Assembly (NCBI GenBank): GCA_019246215.1
Contig: JAFAQT010000357.1
Coordinates: forward strand, 1-34,631
Direction of reading: 5' to 3'
DNA length: 34,631 nt
Origin: Verrucomicrobiota bacterium
GTDB lineage: Bacteria; Verrucomicrobiota; Verrucomicrobiia; Chthoniobacterales; JAFAMB01
Positions 1 through 6,228 of this stretch are shown in pieces. A program made the translations under genes and the position numbers. Every line of letters starts with the position of its first letter. Positions within the stretch are counted from its first letter, which is position 1. The notes under the pieces were generated by a model. That model saw only the letters and a list, made by a program, of their open reading frames with translations, was not told the DNA's origin and searched no databases.

Positions 1-214
1 AGAGCCCGCAGCGAATTTACCAACCCAGATCATTCCTGCGGCCGCAACCCAACAACAATGGTTGGAATCGCAACGCCCCAACATTAAGGCAGCCCTCGAG
101 CAGAGCCATGGGAAAATTTACGGAAAAGGTGGCGCTGCCGAACTGCTGGGATTACGTCCGACCACTTTGTCATCGCGCATCGCGGCGCTCGGGATGAAAC
201 GTAGGGCCATCTAG
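1..214 (+). CDS. Sigma-54 dependent transcriptional activator, C-terminal fragment (Fis-type HTH)
   Basis: Only the last 70 codons lie in the window. Reading from base 2, the frame is open to a TAG at 212-214. The final 45 residues have the shape of the Fis-type helix-turn-helix that closes bacterial enhancer-binding proteins: an IKAALEQSHGKIYGKGGAAE helix pair, then LLGLRPTTLSSRIAALGMKR. The phrase RPTTLSSRI-ALGM is very close to the recognition helix of FhlA/NorR-like regulators. Such proteins activate RNA polymerase carrying sigma-54 through an AAA+ domain, which would lie upstream of this window. The signal or receiver domain cannot be seen, so the regulated pathway is unknown. The 20 residues before the HTH (rich in P, A, T and Q) look like an interdomain linker. 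Confidence 0.85.
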   Translation, partial: EPAANLPTQIIPAAATQQQWLESQRPNIKAALEQSHGKIYGKGGAAELLGLRPTTLSSRIAALGMKRRAI

Positions 215-255
215 CTTTAGCTTAGCTCTCCAGGAATTGTGGCGCAACCGGCTGA

Positions 256-552
256 AGCGGGTTCAGCAACAAAGGGTTGGAAGATGCGCGTGAGCGCATG
301 AAGCCGCTCATTACCGACAAATCGCGATGCGAAAATCCGCCCAGGATTCCTGAAAAGATCCTGTGGTTAAAACCAAAACTCGTCGGCGAGGTATCTTTTG
401 CGGAATGGACTCAAGCTTCCTCAAGGACCGAAGCGGCGCGAATGGTACGTCCTGAACTTGAACTCTCAGCAATATTCTCTCTTTATCCCGAGGAATTGCC
501 ACGGATTGCTCGAGATCCCTTGGCCGAAAAGAAGGTAGATCTTCTGAAGTAA
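256..552 (+). pseudogene. Decayed fragment of ATP-dependent DNA ligase D (C-terminal OB-fold part)
   Basis: The frame beginning SGFSNKGLEDARERMKPL and running to LKPKLVGEVSFAEWTQ matches the end of LigD-type ATP-dependent ligases. There the OB-fold reads GTGF, then a helix with LRERL-PL, then SPF--PP, then W-(V/K)P-LV-EV-FAEWT. Known role of the family: non-homologous end joining together with Ku. Here the frame is closed upstream by a TGA at 253-255 and a TAG at 223-225. Similarity stops after EWTQ (about base 417), and the rest of the open frame to 552 is not recognisable. There is no adenylation domain and no upstream start, so this is a relic and not a working ligase. The call rests on remembered family motifs; a protein search with residues 256-417 would settle it. 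Confidence 0.6.
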
Positions 553-1138
553 CACTCCGGGAACACTGCTCGTTCGCCACATATTGCAGCGGATATGTTC
601 CTCACTTAGGCCTAGCATCGGACCTTTTGAAGGGAATGGCATGCTTCCCACTTATGAGACGATGCACCAGGATAAGGGCGCAAATCACAACTGCATGTCG
701 GACGCCGCTACTATGTCTCTGGCAAGGAGATTGCAGCCAGGCAACGACGAAAGGGATCGCAGAGCAAGGGGTTGATCTGGATTGCTCGCGATCAGGGAAC
801 TCGTGAGTGGGGCAGCAGAATTCTTCGGTTACACAAATGCCAAAGAATTAGTACTGCCAGGCGGAAGATTTCTGGTCCCATTCTGCACTTCCTGGAGTTC
901 TGCAACGCCGGTTTCTTGACTTGAGGTCAGCTTAAGGAGACCGAAACAGGGAAGGGATTATGAACGATAAAGGCTAGGCTAGTGGTCGGGTGCGGGACAA
1001 GGACTAGCAGTAGCCGGCAAAACGCTGAAGAAAGCGCATAGCTATTGTTAACACCCCTATTTATGGGATTTAGAACCAGGGAGGGGTTCTGCGGGAACTC
1101 GGGCCTTGCGGCGTTCGAGACAAGGAAAGGTAGTCCAA
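553..1138. other. Non-coding spacer with no recognisable gene
   Basis: I read all six frames across these 586 bases and see only short frames without family motifs. A small hairpin (AGAACC at 1072-1077 with GGTTCT at 1085-1090) is present but is not followed by a T run. Next to the ligase relic, this stretch may be further decayed coding DNA, but I cannot name its source. Confidence 0.5.
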
Positions 1139-1351
1139 TCAGTCTCTGACTACAAAGTGAGGCGGCCAGTCCAACCGACGACCATCGCGGTGCGCCTGCA
1201 GTAATGCGTCCGTGCAGAGCTGAAAAAAATGGCTTCGGTCCTTGAACCCAAAATCGCGAACGATTCGCTCTAATGTATCTAAATGTTCGAGGCGAACGCT
1301 CGTCGTGCGTTTACCATGTGTGTTTTGGGTTACCTCTGGTTCTGTATTCAT
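1139..1351 (-). CDS. Small ribbon-helix-helix (CopG/Arc-like) DNA-binding protein
   Basis: A 70-residue protein. Residues 14-22 (KRTTSVRLE) form a plausible beta strand, followed by helix A (HLDTLERIVRDFG) and helix B (DRSHFFQLCTDALLQAH). This is the strand-helix-helix order of ribbon-helix-helix repressors, with the usual hydrophobic spacing and a conserved-looking S after the turn. Such proteins are often antitoxins or autoregulators. No toxin-like partner gene lies on either side, so a toxin-antitoxin role is not supported. The start is the ATG at 1349-1351; no good Shine-Dalgarno sequence precedes it. The gene stands alone in a gene-poor stretch and could be an orphan regulator or a relic. 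Confidence 0.55.
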   Translation of the reverse strand: MNTEPEVTQNTHGKRTTSVRLEHLDTLERIVRDFGFKDRSHFFQLCTDALLQAHRDGRRLDWPPHFVVRD

Positions 1352-1460
1352 AGTAGCGATTCAGTGGCACGCATTTGCCGAGGGAAAATGCATCAGGCAC
1401 GAAAAAACCTACTCATGCAACAATGCGATTCGTACGTGAGCGTCACTTATTCAATTTCGG

Positions 1461-1466
1461 TATAAT
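1461..1466 (+). promoter_or_regulatory. Possible -10 element (TATAAT) for a plus-strand transcript
   Basis: A perfect TATAAT sits 190 bases ahead of a strong terminator, with no plus-strand gene in between. No convincing TTGACA-like -35 box is found 16-18 bases upstream (the hexamer there is GAGCGT), so it is only a candidate promoter for the RNA at about 1473-1687. Confidence 0.3.
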
Positions 1467-1472
1467 CTTACT

Positions 1473-1687
1473 TGTATCTTGTTAAGTTCCTGGTTTGCTG
1501 CCGAACAGATGTTCGTTCCATGCCATTACTGATCCTAACTGCACACCTTCTAAACGTTGGCGTTTAGCCCCTTCCGTGCTTGATGGCGAGCTACAGTCAG
1601 CGGGCAAGGGTTACGAGCAGTTAATCGGCCAAAAATCGAATACATTTAGAGAAAACCCTCCGCTGGGCGATCCGCAGAGGTTTTTTT
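1473..1687 (+). ncRNA. Candidate small RNA of about 215 nt
   Basis: This stretch has no convincing coding frame but does have the parts of a small RNA gene: TATAAT at 1461-1466, two compact hairpins and a terminator. Hairpin 1 pairs CGAAC (1502-1506) with GTTCG (1511-1515) across the loop AGAT. Hairpin 2 pairs CTAAACG (1550-1556) with CGTTTAG (1561-1567) across TTGG, a perfect 7-bp stem with a 4-base loop. The transcript would end in the T run at 1681-1687. I do not recognise it as 6S, tmRNA, RNase P or SRP RNA. One alternative is that the terminator closes a longer read-through transcript. A 69-codon frame (1495-1704) overlaps it but has no family motif and runs through the terminator. Confidence 0.35.
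1657..1687 (+). terminator. Rho-independent terminator
   Basis: CCTC (1657-1660) pairs with GAGG (1677-1680). After one C-A mismatch, GC (1662-1663) pairs with GC (1674-1675), and seven T residues follow directly at 1681-1687. Because no plus-strand gene ends nearby, it points to a non-coding transcript upstream. Confidence 0.6.
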
Positions 1688-1688
1688 C

Positions 1689-1877
1689 GCCCCGGAGCGG
1701 GTGATCGGGGGCCACGAGTGCGAGGTAAGGTCATGAGAATCTCACGAGAAGGAAATTCTCACCGGAGAGAGCAGACCTGTTGCTCTGCCTCACGTCTGTC
1801 GATGCAACTCGCAATGGAGGCAGCAGCGGCGGATCGGTGAACCTTGACCGTCGCGAGTTGGTCGAGGAAGCTGCGGA
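1689..1877 (+). promoter_or_regulatory. Structured leader in front of cca
   Basis: Between the terminator and the cca start codon lie three inverted repeats. TGAGAAT (1734-1740) pairs with ATTCTCA (1755-1761). AGAGCA (1768-1773) pairs with TGCTCT (1781-1786). The long-range pair is CAACTCGC (1805-1812) with GCGAGTTG (1853-1860), 8 bp. The last arm ends just before the purine-rich GAGGAAG that serves as ribosome binding site for the ATG at 1878. This arrangement could control translation of cca, or the stretch could be a separate structured RNA. No known riboswitch core was recognised. Confidence 0.35.
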
Positions 1878-3215
1878 ATGAGCCTGGCACTCCTCCGAGA
1901 CTCGAAGCTATATGAAGTTGCGGCGTCTATCGTAAGAAAGCTGCGAGAGCACGGATATGTCGCTTATTTTGCTGGCGGCTGTGTCCGGGATGCGCTCCAG
2001 GACATTCCACCGAAGGACATCGACATTGTAACCAGTGCAAAGCCTGACCAGGTACAACGGCTTTTTGAAAGGACAATTCCTGTGGGAATTCAATTTGGGG
2101 TGGTCCTCGTCCTTGCCGATGATATGGAAGTTGAAGTGGCGACCTTTCGTTCTGATGGGGTCTATCTGGATGGAAGGCACCCTTCAGAAATTCAGTTTAG
2201 CACGCCGGAACGAGACGCCATGCGGAGAGATTTCACTATCAATGGGATGTTTTATGATCCCGCAAACGGCAAAGTCATCGATTATGTGAATGGTCGAGAG
2301 GACCTGTCTCACAAACTGATCCGGGCGATCGGTTCGGCCTCCAAACGATTTGCAGAGGATCGTTTGAGGATGCTTCGAGCAATCCGGTTAGCTTCGACTC
2401 TGGGGTTCGAGATTGAGTCCGGCACGTGGTCGGCAATCAAGGCAGAAGCTCGGGAGATTTCGATGGTGAGTCCTGAACGAATCCGAGACGAGCTGCTCAA
2501 GATCCTGGTCAATCCGCATCGCCTCCGTGGCTTCGATCTGCTTGATAAGAGCGGAATTTTGGCGGTGATCCTTCCTGAGATCGAAGCGCTTAAAGGATGC
2601 GAACAGCCGGCACGATTCCATCCTGAAGGGGATGTGTTTGTCCATACTCGATTGATGCTGGGCTTGCTGGCGCCGGAAACCAGCGAAGCGCAGGTACTTG
2701 CCGTGCTGCTCCATGATATCGGCAAGCCACCGACTCGATCCTTTGATGCGGTTGACCAGAGGATTCGATTCAACGGGCACGACAAAGCGGGTGCAGAGAT
2801 GGCCGAAGCGGTGATGACGCGCCTTAGATTCCCGCGACATGAAATCGATCTGGTGATCGATGCTGTGCGCAATCATATGATTTTCAAGGATGTCAAGCAG
2901 ATGCGTCCAGCCAAGCTGCGACGTTTCATGGCGCGTCCGCATTTTGGAATTGAGCTGGAGCTGCATCGGCTAGATTGCGTCGGCAGTCATGGTGATTTGG
3001 AGAATTACCAGTTTCTCGTCGACAAAGCGTTGGAGTTTTCGGAGGAACCGCTGATCCCAGCCCCTTTGGTTCGCGGCGATGATCTGATATCGATGGGGTT
3101 GAAGCCAGGGCCAAAGATCGGCGAGCTGCTGGAGAGAGTCCAAACTGCTCAGCTAGAAGGCGAGGTCAAGACGCGAGCGGAGGCCATAGAATTGTTGAAG
3201 ACGATGATAAAATAG
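1878..3215 (+). CDS. cca: CCA tRNA nucleotidyltransferase / poly(A) polymerase family protein with HD domain
   Basis: 445 residues. It builds or repairs the 3'-CCA end of tRNAs from CTP and ATP; the family also includes poly(A) polymerases. Seen in the sequence: the nucleotidyltransferase signature GGCVRD at 33-38, the metal-binding pair D47 and D49 (KDIDI), RRDFTINGM at 116-124, and the nucleotide-selecting region EDRLRMLRAIR at 160-170. A C-terminal HD phosphohydrolase domain has LLHDIGK at 277-283. The length fits the HD-containing class II enzymes. The ATG is preceded by GAGGAAG at a normal distance. Class II CCA enzymes and poly(A) polymerases cannot be separated by eye, so the exact activity is slightly open. 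A degenerate repeat begins right at the stop codon. Confidence 0.92.
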   Translation: MSLALLRDSKLYEVAASIVRKLREHGYVAYFAGGCVRDALQDIPPKDIDIVTSAKPDQVQRLFERTIPVGIQFGVVLVLADDMEVEVATFRSDGVYLDGRHPSEIQFSTPERDAMRRDFTINGMFYDPANGKVIDYVNGREDLSHKLIRAIGSASKRFAEDRLRMLRAIRLASTLGFEIESGTWSAIKAEAREISMVSPERIRDELLKILVNPHRLRGFDLLDKSGILAVILPEIEALKGCEQPARFHPEGDVFVHTRLMLGLLAPETSEAQVLAVLLHDIGKPPTRSFDAVDQRIRFNGHDKAGAEMAEAVMTRLRFPRHEIDLVIDAVRNHMIFKDVKQMRPAKLRRFMARPHFGIELELHRLDCVGSHGDLENYQFLVDKALEFSEEPLIPAPLVRGDDLISMGLKPGPKIGELLERVQTAQLEGEVKTRAEAIELLKTMIK

Positions 3216-3435
3216 TTGCCAGTGTCAGTTCTCAGCGAAGATCTTTAACTCGAAAATATTTAGGAGGCGGTACACTAGAGCATGGGAAGCTTTCGCCGAA
3301 GGATCGCTGCTATTGGAACGGATTTGCCCGCTGGAAGTGACACTGGCCACTGGCAACTCCGTAATTAAGACTTACCGAAATGACGCTGCCATTGAGACCG
3401 ATCTCCCACTGCCAACTGACCCTGGCAGCTGGTCA
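3214..3435. repeat. Cluster of degenerate heptad-like repeats, three patches
   Basis: Three short patches made of units such as ACTGGCA, ACTGACA and their complements lie at 3214-3235, 3336-3358 and 3405-3435. The first begins at the cca stop codon and the last lies inside the amylase reading frame. Similar patches occur at 12342-12405, 20774-20793 and 33093-33141. They resemble the short heptamer repeats known from cyanobacterial spacers; whether they share an origin is unknown. The rest of the cca-amylase spacer (3236-3335) shows only a purine-rich AGGAGG at 3262-3267 with an ATG 14 bases downstream and a 28-codon frame that I do not consider a gene. Confidence 0.5.
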
Positions 3436-5566
3436 CCGGCATAGGCGAATTCTACTGGTCTCTCTGCTGCTAATATTAGCTTCTGTGGTCAGCCGTGGAG
3501 AGGACAGCTTTTTTCAAGCGAGTGCTCGATCGGTCCACCTGGGTGAGGTCATCTACTTTCTTCTGCCAGACCGGTTCAATGACGGCGATCTATCCAATAA
3601 TAACGGGCGGTCGGCCTCCGCCGACCCAAATGAGAGTGGATACGATCCGGCTAATCCGGACTTTTTTCACGGGGGCGATCTGCTGGGAGTTATTGCCAAG
3701 CTCGATTATCTTCGTCACCTTGGAGCGACGTCGATCTGGATGAGTCCGTTCTTTCGCAATCGGGCCGTGCAGCAATACGAGAACGGCGTTCCACCGAAAG
3801 CTGGCTACCATGGTTATTGGATTTTGGATTTTACAGATGTTGATCCTCATTTTGGATCGAAGGAGGACCTTCAACGTTTGATCGCGGACTCAAGAACTCG
3901 TGGAATAGGTATGATCTTTGATGTGGTCGTCAATCACACCGCGGACGTTATTCAGCCCAAAAACGGGATTCACACCTACCAATACAAATTTTCGAAACCT
4001 TACCTCGATGCGAATGGAAAACCATTCGATGATCGTGATTACATCAACGGGGCGGAGTTCCCCCAACTCGATGCCAACATCAGCTTCCCGGTGCCGCCCA
4101 TGTTCTTGAGCGATCAAGATAGGAAAATCAAGGTGCCTGACTGGCTAAATGATCCGACAGTTTATCACAATCGTGGCGAGGCCTCCACCGGCGGCGAGAG
4201 CGCCCAGTATGGAGATATCGCCGGTCTCGACGATCTGTTCACGGAACAACCCCGTGTAGTTCGTGGGATGATCGATATCTACACGAATTGGATCAAGGAG
4301 TTCAATGTCAGCGGGTTTCGCTTAGACACGGTGAAGCACGTCAACAACGAATTCTGGCAGAGTTTTATCCCTGCGATCCAGGAAGCCGCACAGAGATTCG
4401 GCCGCAAAGATTTCTTCATTTTTGGCGAAGTGTACGATTACGATCCTGCATTTCTGTCGGAGTTCGCACATCGCGTCGGCATGCCATCCGTGCTGGACTT
4501 TGGATTTCAACGAGCGGTACGCGGGTTCGCGTCGGGCGCTGATGCGCCTGCGAAGCTTGCCGAATTTTTCACCAAAGACGCCTATTATACGACGCCGACT
4601 GCCAATGCCTACGGCCTTGTTACTTTTCTCGGAAACCATGACCTGGGACGCATCGGCTACTTCTTATCTAATGACGCTAGCTCCGCTTCAGACGACGAGC
4701 TTCTTGCGCGGGACATGCTGGCCCATGCTGTGTTATTTTTCACCCGAGGTATTCCCGCAATTTATTACGGCGACGAACAGGGTTTTACGGGCAGGGGAGG
4801 AGACGTGGCGGCGCGTGAGGATATGTTCGGATCAAAGGTGCCCGAGTACGCGCAGGAAAAGCGAATCGGCGGCGGAGATGGATCAGCGCAAGCGTTCAAC
4901 GAAGACCATCCCCTTTTTCGTGCGATCCGCGAAATGATCTCGGTCAGAAAGCAAAACCCGACGCTGCAACGGGGTATTCAAATTGTGCAATATGCGGATG
5001 GGAAACCGGGGATCTTTGCAGTGTCCCGAATCGATCGAGAGAACCGGGAGGAAATGCTCGTGATTTTCAACAATTCGAGCGAAATGAACAAGGCGAACAT
5101 CAAGGTCTACTCATCGGCGGGCAACTGGGAACGGGTTTTCGCCTCTGGCGGGAAAGGAATAAGCTTCGGTCCTGGTCCTAACAATCAGTTAACCGTTGAG
5201 CTTGCGCCCTGGTCGACTTTGGTGCTGCGCAATCCGCAGCCGATAGAGGTCGGCATGGAACAACCAGGTGAACTGCGTTTGGAGGCGAACCGCAACAGTG
5301 AGATCGATGGGCGTTGGGAAGTGAAGGCCGAGGCGAGTTCGGACAAGGTCATGGCCGTATCCTTTGGGGTACGAGTCAAAGGCGAGACCAGCTACAAGTT
5401 TCTTGGCACCTCCGACTCGCCTCCTTATCGAGTTCTGCCGACTTGGGACGAAGTTCCTAACGCGGCGGGTCTCGAATTCAAAGCCGTCGCGCGAGATTTG
5501 TTCGGCCGCGAGCTGAAGGCGGAATTCGATTGGCAGCGGCGAGTCTCAAAACGGATCGGACCGTGA
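3380..5566 (+). CDS. Alpha-amylase family (GH13) glycoside hydrolase, exported or membrane-anchored
   Basis: 728 residues. It cleaves alpha-1,4 linkages in starch- or glycogen-like glucans. All catalytic GH13 regions are present: DVVVNH at 181-186, GFRLDTVKH at 312-320 with nucleophile D316, FIFGEVYD at 346-353 with acid/base E350, and FLGNHD at 416-421 with D421. A hydrophobic stretch at about 24-37 behind RHRR is a signal peptide or anchor, so it acts outside the cytoplasm. Residues from about 630 onward form an extra beta-rich, Ig-like tail. The ATG at 3380 is the only ATG before the signal sequence. It gives an unusually long 23-residue n-region, part of which is read from a spacer repeat. 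No transporter or other glycogen gene is adjacent. Confidence 0.9.
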   Translation: MTLPLRPISHCQLTLAAGHRHRRILLVSLLLILASVVSRGEDSFFQASARSVHLGEVIYFLLPDRFNDGDLSNNNGRSASADPNESGYDPANPDFFHGGDLLGVIAKLDYLRHLGATSIWMSPFFRNRAVQQYENGVPPKAGYHGYWILDFTDVDPHFGSKEDLQRLIADSRTRGIGMIFDVVVNHTADVIQPKNGIHTYQYKFSKPYLDANGKPFDDRDYINGAEFPQLDANISFPVPPMFLSDQDRKIKVPDWLNDPTVYHNRGEASTGGESAQYGDIAGLDDLFTEQPRVVRGMIDIYTNWIKEFNVSGFRLDTVKHVNNEFWQSFIPAIQEAAQRFGRKDFFIFGEVYDYDPAFLSEFAHRVGMPSVLDFGFQRAVRGFASGADAPAKLAEFFTKDAYYTTPTANAYGLVTFLGNHDLGRIGYFLSNDASSASDDELLARDMLAHAVLFFTRGIPAIYYGDEQGFTGRGGDVAAREDMFGSKVPEYAQEKRIGGGDGSAQAFNEDHPLFRAIREMISVRKQNPTLQRGIQIVQYADGKPGIFAVSRIDRENREEMLVIFNNSSEMNKANIKVYSSAGNWERVFASGGKGISFGPGPNNQLTVELAPWSTLVLRNPQPIEVGMEQPGELRLEANRNSEIDGRWEVKAEASSDKVMAVSFGVRVKGETSYKFLGTSDSPPYRVLPTWDEVPNAAGLEFKAVARDLFGRELKAEFDWQRRVSKRIGP

Positions 5567-5715
5567 CACTTTACTCAGCAAACTCATGGTAACAGGTAAA
5601 CCACAGGTTTCCGATTACTGAAGGCAAGAAGCTTTAGGGTGGCTGCGCGCCCGTAAAATTTCTCGTGGTATCCCGATTCTCCACTGAGGCTGACGCTGGC
5701 ACTGCCGACTTCTTC

Positions 5716-6228
5716 TTATCGAACGTGTACGCCCGGATCACGCGGCAGGGCGTTTTTACGCTGGGGCTTTTGGAAGGACGCAAGGATGAGCAAGCCGGCG
5801 GCGATGCAAATACAGGAATCTGCCACGTTAAAAGACGGCCAGGCATATTCGTTGATGTAGAAATGCAGAAAATCGGTCACCGCTCCGCGGCAGATGCGAT
5901 CGGTCAGATTCCCGAGGACGCCGCTGGCGAGTAATCCGAACGAGATTTTGGTCAGGCGACTCAGCCGCTGCTCTGCTTTGCGTGGGCGTGCGTCCCGTAC
6001 GAAAAGGAAGATGATCACTGCTAAGGCAGCCGCTGCCAGACCGATAAAAATGAAATTGTTTCCGGTGAACATGCTGAACGCGGCGCCCGTATTCGAAGCG
6101 TGGACGAGACTGAATAATCCGGGGATGATCGGGATTTCCGCGCCGTACGCAATATTCTGGCGCACCAGCCACTTGGTCAGTTGATCCAGCGCGAACAAGG
6201 GCAATCCGAGGAAAATCAGATATTTCAT
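5716..6228 (-). CDS. lspA: Lipoprotein signal peptidase (signal peptidase II)
   Basis: 170 residues from the ATG at 6228; the longer frame to 6264 adds 12 residues that the family does not have. It removes the signal peptide of prolipoproteins in the inner membrane, leaving the lipidated cysteine. Four hydrophobic segments are visible. The family signatures are NTGAAFSMF, GNLTDRICRGAVTDF and NVADSCI; the Asp of VTDF and the Asp of NVADS are the catalytic pair. The start overlaps the stop of ileS in an ATGA, so the two are translated together, a common pairing in bacteria. A substrate is likely the lipoprotein deacetylase encoded at 20831-22039. Confidence 0.95.
   Translation of the reverse strand: MKYLIFLGLPLFALDQLTKWLVRQNIAYGAEIPIIPGLFSLVHASNTGAAFSMFTGNNFIFIGLAAAALAVIIFLFVRDARPRKAEQRLSRLTKISFGLLASGVLGNLTDRICRGAVTDFLHFYINEYAWPSFNVADSCICIAAGLLILASFQKPQRKNALPRDPGVHVR

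Noticed and set aside
1139-1351. Toxin-antitoxin system around the ribbon-helix-helix gene
   Set aside because: No adjacent gene with a toxin fold (RelE, PIN, MazF or similar) is found on either strand within 700 bases.
1365-1379. Sigma-54 promoter-like TGGCAC...TTGC on the plus strand
   Set aside because: The spacing between the GG and GC elements is one base short of the strict sigma-54 spacing, and no gene follows at a sensible distance.
1730-1870. Possible SRP RNA (GGAGGCAGCAGC phrase)
   Set aside because: The conserved tetraloop and the AGGTCAG/GGAAGGAAGCAG internal loop of SRP RNA cannot be formed here.
3282-3368. 28-codon frame with AGGAGG upstream, between cca and the amylase
   Set aside because: The purine-rich box is 14 bases from the ATG, too far, and the translation includes repeat sequence. 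No sign of a real leader peptide.
5585-5615. AAACC-ACA-GGTTT hairpin after the amylase
   Set aside because: The stem is only five base pairs plus a mismatch and no T run follows, so it is not a supported terminator.
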